The notes: generated from the sequence alone by a model not told the origin. A stretch of DNA of 64,000 nt from Burkholderiales bacterium (GCA_022841375.1 JALHRQ010000005.1:1-64000), one strand, 5' to 3'. Shown: positions 44,556 to 54,729, counted from the first letter of the stretch. Program-made: numbers and translations.

Positions 44556-45203
44556 ATTGTCGCAGCCGGCCGGAATTCAGGCCCGGAGAAAATACTGGTA
44601 ACGCCGGGCAAACGAGGTCGCAATCCACGCCACACAAACGCGGAGCCATCAAGCCGGCGTGAACAATGTTTGTGTCGGCACGTCCGGGCGAAAACGGAGT
44701 CGTTCACGCTGTGCGCGTAGCAGGTCAGCCGTGACGGTGTGAAACCCACGCAGTGTTTGTCACACAGCGAAGTCTGGACAGCAGCGGGTGCCTGACAGGT
44801 GACGGTAAAAAATGAAGGTAAAAGTCTGCAGTACTGCAGAAATTTCTTCTAAATCATAAACTTATAATGTTTTTTTAGGCATTAGCGGGAATACTTCGGC
44901 ATCTGGCCGCTTTCAGATAACTAACCGTTTGCTCTGCTGATGTTCGCTTGCAAACCGTACGGGCCCGCACAGATAGTTCGTGCACGTGCATAACAGTGTC
45001 AGGATCGTTCCGTCAGTTTTTCTTAGTCTTGGGCGGTTCGCAAGCACGATGGTCGTCTTCTAACTGACATCCGACTCTTACTATTCGTCACGCGCCTTGC
45101 CACGCCTGCGACACCGCCGGCATGGATCAAGTTCGCAGCCGGCCAAGTGTACTTGTCGCTTTTTTCAAGGACTATCTTTGCGATTGACTTAGTAGTCCAA
45201 ACC
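44556..45203. other. Gene-free stretch with TGACGGT motifs
   Basis: About 650 bases with no coding sequence I can support. TGACGGTG at 44732 and TGACGGTAAA at 44800 repeat the motif seen near the integrase relic. A TATAAT hexamer lies at 44869-44874 in an AT-rich patch, but no gene starts nearby. It could be another relic of island ends. Confidence 0.35.
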
Positions 45204-45597
45204 ATTTCCAGCAAAGCTAACGGCGCTCACGCGAGCAACCAGCCTCTCGAATTTATGAACATCATCCGGCGTACGGTGGGCGTGCATGATGTGCAGATCG
45301 ACATCACCTGTTGCGGCGTATGTCATTCCGACATCCACCAGGTTCGCTCGGAATGGCCGGGCACGCTTTATCCCTGCGTGTCGGGACATGAAATCGTTGG
45401 CTCCGTCTCGGCGGTGGGCGAACATGTGTCGGGTTTCCGGGTGGGAGAACTGGTGGGCATCGGTTGCATTGTCGACAGCTGCAGGCGCTGCGATGACTGT
45501 GCCGAAGGTCTGGAGAACTATTGCGACCGGATGGTCGGCACCTATAACTTCCCGACCCTGGACACTCCCGTGCACACACTGGGTGGCTACCCTACGG
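45204..45597 (+). pseudogene. Truncated zinc alcohol dehydrogenase (YahK/AdhA type)
   Basis: The frame reads ISSKANGAH, then VGVHDVQIDITCCGVCHSDIH, YPCVSGHEIVGSVSAVG, and the structural-zinc segment with DSCRRCDDCAEGLENYC. This is the N-terminal third of an NADP-dependent cinnamyl-alcohol-type dehydrogenase. The ATG expected near the start reads ATT. After HTLGGY the similarity ends where the end of the hemerythrin gene begins on the other strand. The nucleotide-binding domain is missing, so no enzyme can be made. Confidence 0.85.
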
Positions 45598-46087
45598 CTG
45601 AGGCACCTATGCTCGATTGCAATTCCTGCTTGCGTTCGAGCATTTGTGTGCCCAATGTTTTGAGATCGATTTTCGCCTTCTTGGCTTGGGGGAACATCTC
45701 TTCCTGCTCTTCCTTTACATGGTGCTCAATGTTCTCGCCGAGCACGGATACCTTGGCGTCATATTTATCGTCACCAGGTTCCATCGCCTGCAATTGCGCG
45801 ATAAGTTCCTTCGCACCTTCATGCTCAACCTCCCCTTCGTCCATCAGGTCTTTATCTTCCGTTGCCTCGCGAACTGCCGGATAGAAAATTTCCTCTTCGA
45901 TCTGCATATGGACGGTGAGCTCCCCGCAGATCTGCTCAACAAGTGCGCTCTTTTCATCTTCATTGTCTTCAGCCTTCATCAGATTTTCGAAATCCTTGAA
46001 CATCTTTTGCACTTTTTTGTGATCCTCGGTAAGGATCGAAATAGCATCCGGGGCGCTCGATGCTGGCTTGGTTTTCGCTTTTGCCAT
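45587..46087 (-). CDS. Hemerythrin domain protein
   Basis: A 166-residue protein. Start chosen at 46087 (MAKAKTKPASS) because GGAGAG lies at the right distance; an ATG at 46099 lacks one. The HHE-type motifs are ILTEDHKKVQKMF, TVHMQIEEEIFYPAV, EVEHEGAKELI and ENIEHHVKEEQEEMFP, giving the His and Glu ligands of a di-iron oxygen-binding site. Such cytoplasmic proteins are common in stress islands and may sense or buffer oxygen or NO. Its 3' end overlaps the broken alcohol dehydrogenase on the other strand. Confidence 0.9.
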   Translation of the reverse strand: MAKAKTKPASSAPDAISILTEDHKKVQKMFKDFENLMKAEDNEDEKSALVEQICGELTVHMQIEEEIFYPAVREATEDKDLMDEGEVEHEGAKELIAQLQAMEPGDDKYDAKVSVLGENIEHHVKEEQEEMFPQAKKAKIDLKTLGTQMLERKQELQSSIGASAVG

Positions 46088-46163
46088 TTGGCTCTCCATG
46101 ATTTATTGAACTTCATGCTGCCGCAAAGTCTTGCAGTGCACTGGTTCGGAAATGTGAAAGTAT

Positions 46164-46181
46164 AAAAACGCCCAATGGGCG
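46164..46181 (-). terminator. Rho-independent terminator of the glycine-zipper gene
   Basis: On the minus strand CGCCC, a three-base loop ATT, and GGGCG are followed by TTTTT. It lies 60 bases after the glycine-zipper stop and before the hemerythrin gene, which therefore has its own promoter. The stem is short (5 bp). Confidence 0.55.
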
Positions 46182-46241
46182 AGGGGCCCAACAATTAACA
46201 TTCAATGCCGCATAGCGGTCGCTGAACGGGCAATGTAATTC

Positions 46242-46775
46242 TTACTTTCCATCACGGTCGGAATCACCCGGTATCGCGCGCTCTGCGGAATCACTCAGGC
46301 GCTGCCAGGAGTCGCGGCTTGCATGCTTGGCTCGTTCCCAAGTCAGGTTCGATGAGCCCTTGTTGCTCTCCCAATCCCGCTTCAAGTCCGGCTCCAGTTG
46401 ATCAAAGGTGCGGCCATCGGCGCGTTGGTAGGAATCGGAACCGAAACGATAGGCCGGCCCGTAATCGTCGAAACTCTCGCCATCCTTGACATAGGAACGG
46501 CTGCCGTAATTCTCCTGCCAATACGCATCATCGGCTGTCGGGTCCATGACTTCTGCGACCCCTTTGCCGGCCAGTCCGCCGACTACTGCGCCAACTACTG
46601 CGCCGACTACGGTTCCCACCGGGCCAACCACTGTTCCTGCCATGGCGCCAGCGGCCATACCACCGGCAGCTGCGCCGACTCCAGTACCTACCGGATGCGA
46701 GCCCGGCTCACCCGTAATCGGATCGCGGTTGTCGTGTGTGTCATTTTTACGATCGAGATCAAGTTCAGTCATCAT
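46242..46775 (-). CDS. Glycine-zipper stress-type protein
   Basis: About 177 residues from the ATG at 46775; the next ATG at 46772 fits the GGAG site even better. The N-terminal part has a glycine-zipper helix pair (VGAAAGGMAAGAMAG, then VVGAVVGAVVGGLAGKG) that may insert in membranes. The rest is hydrophilic with YxxNYGSRSYV, 'DYGPAYRFGSDSY' and 'WERAKHASRDSWQRLSD' segments found in small stress proteins next to CsbD or BON genes. Exact function unknown. Confidence 0.75.
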   Translation of the reverse strand: MMTELDLDRKNDTHDNRDPITGEPGSHPVGTGVGAAAGGMAAGAMAGTVVGPVGTVVGAVVGAVVGGLAGKGVAEVMDPTADDAYWQENYGSRSYVKDGESFDDYGPAYRFGSDSYQRADGRTFDQLEPDLKRDWESNKGSSNLTWERAKHASRDSWQRLSDSAERAIPGDSDRDGK

Positions 46776-47034
46776 TTTCTCCAATGGGGGGTTCTAAATA
46801 TCGAAGTGGTGCTCGACAAATTAATTTATGTCGCCTGGATAGGTTTTTCGATGATTAACCTGGAAACACAATACGGTTTTCGACAATTTCATCGCATCCG
46901 AAAATTGTGGTTCCAGGCGAGTGGCCAGTTTGTGGGGAGGTGTTCGGATCATCTGTGCGCTTCCCCACGTAAACGCAGTAACTCCAATGCGAAACTATGT
47001 GTGCTGTCGAGCATACGTCGGCTTCAATCGGCGT

Positions 47035-48342
47035 ATGGATTTCAACATTGCTCATGGAGGTCCTACGAATACGAAAAGCATCCTCATTGCAGTGATCACC
47101 GTCGTATTGACGATTGGTGCGGTACTGCTGGGATTGAATCTGAAGGGTGGGGAGAAATCGATTCAGCAGTCGATCTCTAGGCTCTATGACACCCAGGATC
47201 GCCAGTTCGATCGCGCGATGGGCGGGCTTCTTGGGCCGTCGATCATCGAGGGCAACCGCTTCGATGTCCTGTTAAATGGGGATGAGATATTTCCCGCAAT
47301 GCTTGCGGCTATCCGGAGTGCTGAAAAAACGATCACCTTCGAGAGCTATATCTACTGGTCCGGTTCCATCGGGCAGGAGTTTGCTGCAGCACTATCGGAA
47401 CGAGCCCGGGCGGGTGTGCACGTACACGTGCTTCTGGACTGGTTGGGCAGCACCAAGCTCGATGAGTCACAAATGGAGATGATGAAGCAAGCTAAGGTCG
47501 ATGTACGCAGATTTCACGAGCCTGCCTGGTATCACCTGCATCGAATGAACAACCGCACCCACCGCAAGGTGCTGGTGATCGACGGCAAAGTGGGCTTTAC
47601 GGGTGGGGTTGGTATCGCTGATGAGTGGACGGGAAACGCGCAAGATCCCGGTCATTGGCGCGACACCCATTTTCGCGCGGAAGGTCCGGTTGTGGCACAG
47701 ATGCAGGCGGTATTCATGGACAACTGGCTAAAGGTCACGGGTGTAGTGTTGCACGGCGATAATTATTTTCCCGAGTTGCAGCGACGGGGCGAGAGCGCAG
47801 GGCAGATGTTCAGCAGCTCTCCGGCGGGCGGCAGCGAAAGCATGCGATTGATGTACCTGCTCGCAATAACCGCGGCCGCACGATCGATTCATTTGTCCAG
47901 TGCCTATTTCGTTCCGGACGATCTGACTTCGAAAGCGCTGATAGCCGCTGCAAAACGCGGGGTACGGGTCCGGATCGTCACTCCGGGAGAGCACATGGAT
48001 GCCGATACAGTTCAGCAGGCCTCGCGTGCAAGCTGGGGGGAACTGCTCGAAGCCGGGATAGAGATCTACCAGTATCAGCCGACCATGTATCACTGCAAAG
48101 TCATGATCGTCGATGAACTCTGGGTATCTGTCGGATCCACCAACTTCGACAGCCGGTCCTTTTCGCTGAACGACGAGGCCAACTTGAATATTTTCAACGC
48201 CGCCTTTGCGAACCGTCAGATTGAAATCTTCCAGCAGGACGTTGCGCGCTCCAGGCCGGTCACATTATCCGAGTGGCAGCAGCGACCTTTAAGGGAAAAG
48301 GTTCTCGACTTCCTGGCGTCCCTGATCCGTATGCAATTGTGA
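47035..48342 (+). CDS. Phospholipase D family protein, cardiolipin synthase-like
   Basis: A 435-residue membrane-anchored protein from the ATG at 47035, with one N-terminal membrane helix (about 15-33). Two HKD motifs are present: HRKVLVIDGKVGFTGG and HCKVMIVDELWVSVGSTNFD, so both halves of the active site are there. The 'ITFESYIYWSG' segment matches bacterial cardiolipin synthases (ClsB-like). It probably joins or transfers phosphatidyl groups in the inner membrane. The 250 bases before it contain no other gene I can support. Confidence 0.9.
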   Translation: MDFNIAHGGPTNTKSILIAVITVVLTIGAVLLGLNLKGGEKSIQQSISRLYDTQDRQFDRAMGGLLGPSIIEGNRFDVLLNGDEIFPAMLAAIRSAEKTITFESYIYWSGSIGQEFAAALSERARAGVHVHVLLDWLGSTKLDESQMEMMKQAKVDVRRFHEPAWYHLHRMNNRTHRKVLVIDGKVGFTGGVGIADEWTGNAQDPGHWRDTHFRAEGPVVAQMQAVFMDNWLKVTGVVLHGDNYFPELQRRGESAGQMFSSSPAGGSESMRLMYLLAITAAARSIHLSSAYFVPDDLTSKALIAAAKRGVRVRIVTPGEHMDADTVQQASRASWGELLEAGIEIYQYQPTMYHCKVMIVDELWVSVGSTNFDSRSFSLNDEANLNIFNAAFANRQIEIFQQDVARSRPVTLSEWQQRPLREKVLDFLASLIRMQL

Positions 48343-48396
48343 GGGGCAAACGGAGCCGGGTTGTTCGTTATTTTCTTTCAGCAGGATCCCGGTACG

Positions 48397-48427
48397 AAAA
48401 AAACCGGCGGAAGTTTTCCGCCGGTTT
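48397..48427 (-). terminator. Rho-independent terminator, minus strand
   Basis: A 12-bp perfect stem (AAACCGGCGGAA with its complement, 3-base loop) ends on the minus strand in a T run of seven (A run at 48397-48403 on plus). It lies 18 bases past the stop of the ice-binding-like gene. It could also act weakly for the phospholipase gene on the plus strand. Confidence 0.85.
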
Positions 48428-48444
48428 AACTTGCTGCCTAAAAC

Positions 48445-49449
48445 TCAAGGAGCAGGTTGAGTGACTGTAGTCCGATCAAGACTAACTGCGGCTTGAGACA
48501 ACAGTCTGCTATTCAAGATCGCCTGGTTGCCAACATTAATGGCAACCTGTGCCAGCACAACACCTTCAAAAAGCGCTGGCGCTGCACCAATGTTCACTGA
48601 AGCGCCGGCAACTTGCCAGAACACATTTTTCGGCACTGCGCCGCCAGTCAGGAGGACACTGGAAGTGGCTGCGGTGGTGAGTGTTCCCGAAATCTGGAAA
48701 ATCCACACATCCGTAGCACTACCCGATAGCGTAAGAGTCTGACCAGCTCCCAGGGTTACGTTGCTCCCCCAAGTGTAGACGCCAGGTGCCAGAGTTTGCG
48801 TGGTGACAGTTCCCGCGCCGATATTCGGATTGGGGCCCACACCCGCTGGACGTCCGGCGGCTTCCGTATACGCCAGTGCCATATCGTTTGAGGCTGTGGT
48901 CACCCTGGTCGGTGTCGGAGTCGCATAGTCAAAGGCATAGATGTTTCCGTTGACCTGAGCAGAGGTTGAAAATGGACTACTCACCGGCAGGATCAGTGCG
49001 AAACCGGTGATGGCGGTGGAAGTAACGCCCGATCCCACACCCATATCACCCGTGATACAGGTTCCAATACACGGAGTGGCATTGGCGATACCCGTATTGG
49101 CGAATATTACATAGTCACCTGCGGTGCCAAGATTAACCGGCGCCTGACCTGTTAAAGCAATGGCATTGGTTGTAAACGTCCAGGCGACGGGACTGGCCAT
49201 CGCCGTACCGCCGGCGCTCTTCGCGGCAGTGGTCACGGTGGCGGTATAGTTTGTATTCGGCAACAGAGCAGCGGCCGTCGGCGAAAATGTCGCAATGGTG
49301 TTGCCGGCGTTCATAGCAACCGTGCCGGGAACATTGGTTCCGGATACCGTTTCCCTGACAGTGAACGTGAGCAAGGTTCCGGCAGGCGAGGAGTTGAGCG
49401 TTGTCGGATCCATCGCCTGAGTGAAAGTAGCGCTCAATCGCGTACCCAC
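48445..49449 (-). pseudogene. 5'-truncated Ig-like plus ice-binding-like (DUF3494) protein
   Basis: The frame of 334 codons has an incomplete Big_5 Ig-like domain (VGTRLSATFTQAMDP... to WTFTTNAI, residues 1-110) and a complete DUF3494 domain (about 115-330: LGTAGDYVIFANTGI, GDMGVGSG, LAPGVYTWGSNVTLGAGQ, NVFWQVAGASVNIG). DUF3494 proteins are secreted adhesins or ice-binding proteins. No signal peptide is present and the only start is a GTG in the middle of the Ig domain, right at the junction with a Crp/Fnr relic. So the 5' end is lost. The 3' end with its terminator is intact. Confidence 0.8.
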
Positions 49450-49454
49450 ACCGG

Positions 49455-49532
49455 ACCAAGCTCGAAGAACGGGCTTGCGAGTGTTACGCCAAAGTCAAAG
49501 AGGAATACGAGCGCCTGCTGCCGCAACCGTAA
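49455..49532 (+). pseudogene. C-terminal relic of a second Crp/Fnr regulator
   Basis: Reading T-K-L-E-E-R-A-C-E-C-Y-A, then KVKEEYERLLPQP and a stop, this equals the last 25 residues of the Crp/Fnr protein encoded at 22466-23257 (GLEKRVCECYAVVQEEYDRLLP). The rest of the gene is absent; the ice-binding-like gene begins a few bases away on the other strand. An inverted repeat CGGGCCACC / GGTGGCCCG (49539-49584) just downstream may be its old terminator. Confidence 0.8.
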
Positions 49533-49647
49533 AGTACGCGGGCCACCTGACCTGTGCGGCATTCGGGTTTGGAGTGGTGGCCCGTATGCATTAGAGTATG
49601 GGTATGTTCCCGCCCACACCAATAAGGCATGCGGGGGTCCTCCTGCC

Positions 49648-50949
<1,302 letters not shown>

Positions 50950-51061
50950 AATCGTTTCGTGCACTTCTTGCGAGTCCTGCTGAACAGAGCGTTTATAACG
51001 CCTCTTGTTACTTCAATAATTTCTTTTAAAAACAATTACTTAAACGCCTTGATCTATCGCA

Positions 51062-51090
51062 TTGTGCAATGCGCCAAAATGGGCTAAATT
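51062..51090 (+). promoter_or_regulatory. Candidate promoter of the SDR gene
   Basis: TTGTGC at 51062-51067 and TAAATT at 51085-51090 are spaced by 17 bases, 50 bases before the SDR start, in an AT-rich intergenic region. Both boxes deviate from consensus, so this is only a candidate. Confidence 0.3.
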
Positions 51091-51139
51091 GTGCACCGCA
51101 ACTGCCGTTGAAAGGCAGTCATTATGAAAAGGGCGAAGC

Positions 51140-51880
51140 ATGCGACTCAAGGACAAGGTAGCCATTATCACCGGCGCCGGACGCGGTATCGGTCAGGCTA
51201 CGGCACTCAAATTCGCCCGCGAAGGCGCGAAAGTCATGGTTGCCGACATTAAGCAGGAATGGATCGATGAGACGGTTCAGATGTGCAAGGCCGCAGGTGG
51301 TGAAGCCATTGGCCAGATTGCCGATGTCCGCGACATGAAGTCGCTGGAATCCATGGTCAAGGCCACAGTCGATAAATGGGGGCGCGTGGATTGCCTCGTC
51401 AACAACGCGGGTATTGTCGCCGATGCCCAGTTGAAGAACATGACCGAAGACCAGTTCGACCGCGTCATCGACATCAACCTGAAGGGCGTTTACAACTGCA
51501 CCAAGGCGGTCGTGCACAAGATGCTGGAACAGCAATCGGGCGTGATCCTGAATGCCTCCTCGATTGTCGGTCTCTATGGCAACTTCGGCCAGACCAACTA
51601 TGCTGCCGCCAAATTCGGCGTCATCGGTATGGCCAAGACCTGGGCGCGGGAACTGGGCCGCAAGGGCATCCGCTCCAATGCGGTATGCCCGGGTTTTATT
51701 TCAACCCCGATTCTCGGCACCATACCCGAAAAAGTCATCCACGCACTGGAAGAACGCGTGCCGATGGGGCGACTGGGCAAGCCGGAAGAAATTGCCAACA
51801 CCTTTGCCTTTCTTGCATCCGACGAAGCCAGTTATATCAACGGTGCCGTGATCGAAGTCAACGGCGGCTTGACCATTTAA
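51140..51880 (+). CDS. SDR family oxidoreductase, FabG-like
   Basis: A 246-residue short-chain dehydrogenase. The cofactor motif TGAGRGIGQA is at residues 11-20, NNAGI follows, and the catalytic Ser, Tyr and Lys appear as NASSIVG and QTNYAAAKFG. It ends 'YINGAVIEVNGGLTI'. It most resembles 3-oxoacyl-ACP reductases, but members of this group also reduce acetoacetyl-CoA or other ketones. It stands alone, without fatty acid or PHB genes, so the substrate is open. Confidence 0.85.
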   Translation: MRLKDKVAIITGAGRGIGQATALKFAREGAKVMVADIKQEWIDETVQMCKAAGGEAIGQIADVRDMKSLESMVKATVDKWGRVDCLVNNAGIVADAQLKNMTEDQFDRVIDINLKGVYNCTKAVVHKMLEQQSGVILNASSIVGLYGNFGQTNYAAAKFGVIGMAKTWARELGRKGIRSNAVCPGFISTPILGTIPEKVIHALEERVPMGRLGKPEEIANTFAFLASDEASYINGAVIEVNGGLTI

Positions 51881-51895
51881 AGCCGCTGCCGGCAT

Positions 51896-52084
51896 TCAGC
51901 CGGCAAGCAGTGCCTGCAAACTCGTGCGGTCGGGTGACCGCACGATGCCTTTTTCGGTAATCAACGTACCCACCAGTTCGGCGGGCGTTACATCAAATAC
52001 CGGATTGGCCATACGGATGCCCTGCGGGGCCCACCGCCGGTCGCGATAACCGGCCACCTCATCGACACCACGCACCTCGATTGG
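51896..52084 (-). pseudogene. mtnA: C-terminal relic of methylthioribose-1-phosphate isomerase
   Basis: On the minus strand an open frame without a start reads PIEVRGVDEV, then MANPVFDVTPAELVGTLITE, KGIVRSPDR and ends LQALLAG with a stop. This is the C-terminus of MtnA (aIF-2B-like isomerase of the methionine salvage pathway; NPxFDVTPAELI is the signature). About 60 of some 350 residues remain. The other part is not seen in the next 260 bases, so it was deleted. The frame itself has no stops, suggesting recent loss. Confidence 0.8.
51922..51954 (+). terminator. Hairpin with T run after the SDR gene
   Basis: A 10-bp perfect stem TCGTGCGGTC / GACCGCACGA with a GGGT loop is followed after four bases by TTTTT, 42 bases past the SDR stop. 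It works as a plus-strand terminator although it lies inside the mtnA relic read on the other strand. A second 7-bp hairpin (TGCCGGC / GCCGGCA) lies just before it. Confidence 0.65.
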
Positions 52085-52345
52085 AAATTAATGCGCCATA
52101 CGCATGAAATGATCACCCGCACAGTATCAGCGCCGTGGCCAGGGATTGCACTACGCAGGTCGGGACTGCTATTGCACAGGGAGGCTGTCTTGCGTTGTTA
52201 CACAAGCACCCATATTACTTTCGCTGACGAACAGCGGTGAGCGCGGGCACAAGTTGCGCGTAACTGCGGGATGCTTCGGCTGCATCCCCAGGGTTGTACA
52301 TCACTGGCAAATGTGATCAACAATCCGGACATTATAATCTCGCCC

Positions 52346-52780
52346 ATGTCATCGCTTCCCGAATTTACGGTGCGCGCCGCCTCATGGCGATTTGATATCG
52401 CCTTATTGCAGGATTTGCGCCGGACCGTGTTCATCCTGGAGCAGCAAGTCCCGGAATCTCTCGAGTGGGATGAATTCGATGCCGTGTCGTTGCACGCACT
52501 GGCACATGATGCGCGGGGGCGTGCGGTCGGCACCGGTCGCTTGCTTCCTGACGGACATGTCGGCCGTATGGCGGTACTGCGGAATTGGCGCAACCATGGC
52601 GTGGGCAGTGCAATTCTGGTGTTGCTTATCGATCACGCACGACAACGCGGTGACACCGCGTTGCACCTCAATGCCCAGACCCATGCCGTCGGATTTTACG
52701 AACGTCACGGATTTGTGGTGCATGGTGACGAATTTCCGGACGCCGGCATTCTGCACCGGCGAATGACACTGCATCTTTAA
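52346..52780 (+). CDS. GNAT family N-acetyltransferase (ElaA-like)
   Basis: A 144-residue acetyltransferase from the ATG at 52346, just after a TATAAT at 52333-52338. The acetyl-CoA-binding stretch is VGRMAVLRNWRNHGVGSAIL, with the end 'LNAQTHAVGFYERHGFVVHGDEF'. The N-terminal 'ALLQDLRRTVFILEQQVPESLEWDEFD' matches the ElaA/YjcF subgroup. The acceptor is unknown. The stop overlaps the end of the convergent NRDE gene by 4 bases. The 260 bases upstream hold no gene, only a hairpin (GGGATGC / GCATCCC, 52268-52288). Confidence 0.9.
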   Translation: MSSLPEFTVRAASWRFDIALLQDLRRTVFILEQQVPESLEWDEFDAVSLHALAHDARGRAVGTGRLLPDGHVGRMAVLRNWRNHGVGSAILVLLIDHARQRGDTALHLNAQTHAVGFYERHGFVVHGDEFPDAGILHRRMTLHL

Positions 52781-53559
52781 GCGGTTGCGCGTTGCAGCCT
52801 GAACGCACGTGCAGTTTCACCGGCAGCGACGCCGCCGGACTCAAAGCGCTTTTCGTGAAAGAACACCTCGCTTGCGGCATTGACCAGAACCACGGTCGAG
52901 GTCCGCGTGCCGTAATGTTCGCCGCGGATGAACGGCGGTGAGAGTTCCTTTTCGCGCTGTCGGGTAATGCCGGTGTCCGGAAGCAGGGTCTCCGGTGCCG
53001 GCTGATCGTCCATCAGCAGCGAGAACATCACGGCACCGATGGCATCCGGATCGTCCAGGTCCATGGTTGAAGTCAGTGCTGCGGTGCCCGCCGCAACCTT
53101 GGGCCAGGGCGTATCCAGCAGGTGGTTGCTCAGACCGTGCACACCCGGAGCGATGATTTGCGGTGCAGCGATCCGGTTGGAGAAAAAATGCAGTTTCCCG
53201 ATATCGCCGGCGATCATGCTGTAGGGGTTGTAATCGGTGCTGCGCCGGCCAGCCTGATGAAAAAAGTCTTCAGCACTGTCGCTGCCGGCGAGAAAGCCGC
53301 TGACCAGGTCACCGCGCGAACGCGGCGCCGCCGGCCCCGGCGTTCCTTCGCGATAGTTGGTGATCGCAGCAAAACGCCCGTTGCCATGCAGTCCCATCCA
53401 GGTGCCGCCTTTTTCGAGATCCCGACCGGCGTAGATATCCGGTTGATCCTCCCAGAAAGACGCTGGTGCGGCTGGCCGGTTGTAGTGTTCGTCGCGGTTC
53501 GCAGCGACGACCAAAGGAAAATAGCGGTGTGCCCTGAAGCTGAACAGGATCAGGCACAT
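52777..53559 (-). CDS. NRDE family protein (TANGO2-like)
   Basis: A 260-residue protein starting MCLILFSFRAHRYFPLVVAA with the family's NRDE motif in ANRDEHYNRPAAP and GRDLEKGGTWMG, NYREG and GDLVSGFL after it. The Cys after the initiator Met is conserved and may be an N-terminal nucleophile. The family, from bacteria to human TANGO2, is linked to heme or lipid handling, but its role is unsettled. The start lies 4 bases after the DUF4936 stop, in a ygfZ-DUF4936-nrde operon. Confidence 0.93.
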   Translation of the reverse strand: MCLILFSFRAHRYFPLVVAANRDEHYNRPAAPASFWEDQPDIYAGRDLEKGGTWMGLHGNGRFAAITNYREGTPGPAAPRSRGDLVSGFLAGSDSAEDFFHQAGRRSTDYNPYSMIAGDIGKLHFFSNRIAAPQIIAPGVHGLSNHLLDTPWPKVAAGTAALTSTMDLDDPDAIGAVMFSLLMDDQPAPETLLPDTGITRQREKELSPPFIRGEHYGTRTSTVVLVNAASEVFFHEKRFESGGVAAGETARAFRLQRATA

Positions 53560-53563
53560 ACCC

Positions 53564-53845
53564 TTATTCGCTGAAACATTCAGTGTGTCTGCCACTGCCG
53601 GACTGCAGCAGATTGGCGATGCCGCTGCCGGCGACCGCTTCAGCCAGTTCCCATTCAAACTTCGCTTCATCAGCGACGTTTTCGTAGATTTCCATCCACA
53701 ACAACGGTTCATTGCGTTTTTTCATGACCCGGCCGCGTACGGCGGTTTTGCGCAGCACGACATCGAACAGGTATTCAACCGCGACGGCGCAGGGACCGGT
53801 TTTTGCAGCATCGACCCGGTAATAAATGTAGTAGGACCATTTCAT
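53564..53845 (-). CDS. DUF4936 family protein
   Basis: A 93-residue protein of the family that begins with a strand like MKWSYYIYYRVDAAKT and continues with VLRKTAVRGRVMKK and 'PLLWMEIYENV'. It has a ferredoxin-like fold pattern and no catalytic motif. It is betaproteobacterial and typically sits between ygfZ and the NRDE gene, as here, two bases after the ygfZ stop. Function unknown. Confidence 0.85.
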   Translation of the reverse strand: MKWSYYIYYRVDAAKTGPCAVAVEYLFDVVLRKTAVRGRVMKKRNEPLLWMEIYENVADEAKFEWELAEAVAGSGIANLLQSGSGRHTECFSE

Positions 53846-53847
53846 CG

Positions 53848-54729
53848 TTAATTCACCTGGTAAGGAAGTGGTTTGAGCGACAGTGCGGGGCCTTGCGACG
53901 ATCCGCAGTGATAAATAGTCGTTGCCGCATTCGCGGTCTGCAATACGGCGAGTACATCATGCTGGCCATCAGCGATGCGTGCCGCGGCAACGATCCGGCC
54001 GGCCGCCTGATCGCCCAGCTCGGCGCAATACAGTTTGTCTCCGGCCGCAGCAGAGGCCACCGTGGCGCGATACATTCTTTGCTTCAGGCGTCCCAGGTAG
54101 TGGGTGCGGGCGACAATTTCCTGACCGGGATAACAGCCTTTGGTATAGCTGAGCGCGCCGATCAGATCGAGATTGACCATCTGCGGCACGAACTCTTCCT
54201 GTGTTGCCGGTTGGATAAAAGGAATGCCGTTGGCGATATCGCCGGCGCTCCAGCGGCCGGTATCGGCCGGCAGTTGCAAAGCATCGGGACCCGTCACCAG
54301 CAGATAACGATCGCCGGGCAGGCGGATGGTGGCGACGCGCTCTTGCGTGGTAATACCATGGACTCGATCGGGCACACGTCCGCCCGATGCTGCTATTGAT
54401 GTCGCCGCGTCAGCACCGTCAATGCCGACGCAGGCCTGTGTTGCGCTTATATCCTCAGCTTTGACTTTGGAACGCAGGATATACATCGCCAACCTTTTGC
54501 GCACAGGCTCGGCGATGGCTGACGGCAGCAGCATCGTGTATTCACCGTCGTCCCGCCACAGCAGGAACGTTGCGAGCAGGCGGCCTTTGGACGTGCAATA
54601 ACCGCCGTATGTGCTGGTGGCGGGTTGGAGCGCCTGAACGTCGCAAGTCAATTGCCCATTCAAAAAGGCCTGGGTATCCGATCCGGAAAATCGCAACAGT
54701 GAAAAATCAGTGAGTAATGCGGCAGCCAT
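53848..54729 (-). CDS. ygfZ: Folate-binding protein YgfZ
   Basis: A 293-residue aminomethyltransferase-like protein that uses tetrahydrofolate to help synthesis or repair of iron-sulphur clusters. The signature KGCYPGQEIVART is present near residue 195, with 'NGQLTCDVQAL' and 'GRLLATFLLWRDD' in the N-terminal half. Length is normal. First gene of the minus-strand operon with DUF4936 and NRDE. It is divergent from the YgfX-like gene. Confidence 0.95.
   Translation of the reverse strand: MAAALLTDFSLLRFSGSDTQAFLNGQLTCDVQALQPATSTYGGYCTSKGRLLATFLLWRDDGEYTMLLPSAIAEPVRKRLAMYILRSKVKAEDISATQACVGIDGADAATSIAASGGRVPDRVHGITTQERVATIRLPGDRYLLVTGPDALQLPADTGRWSAGDIANGIPFIQPATQEEFVPQMVNLDLIGALSYTKGCYPGQEIVARTHYLGRLKQRMYRATVASAAAGDKLYCAELGDQAAGRIVAAARIADGQHDVLAVLQTANAATTIYHCGSSQGPALSLKPLPYQVN

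Noticed and set aside
44869..44874. TATAAT as promoter for the alcohol dehydrogenase relic
   Set aside because: No suitable -35 and over 300 bases from any start, which itself belongs to a pseudogene.
45147..45884. 245-residue intact alcohol dehydrogenase
   Set aside because: Residues after HTLGGY are antisense to the hemerythrin gene, and the first about 19 are not homologous; the frame is open by chance.
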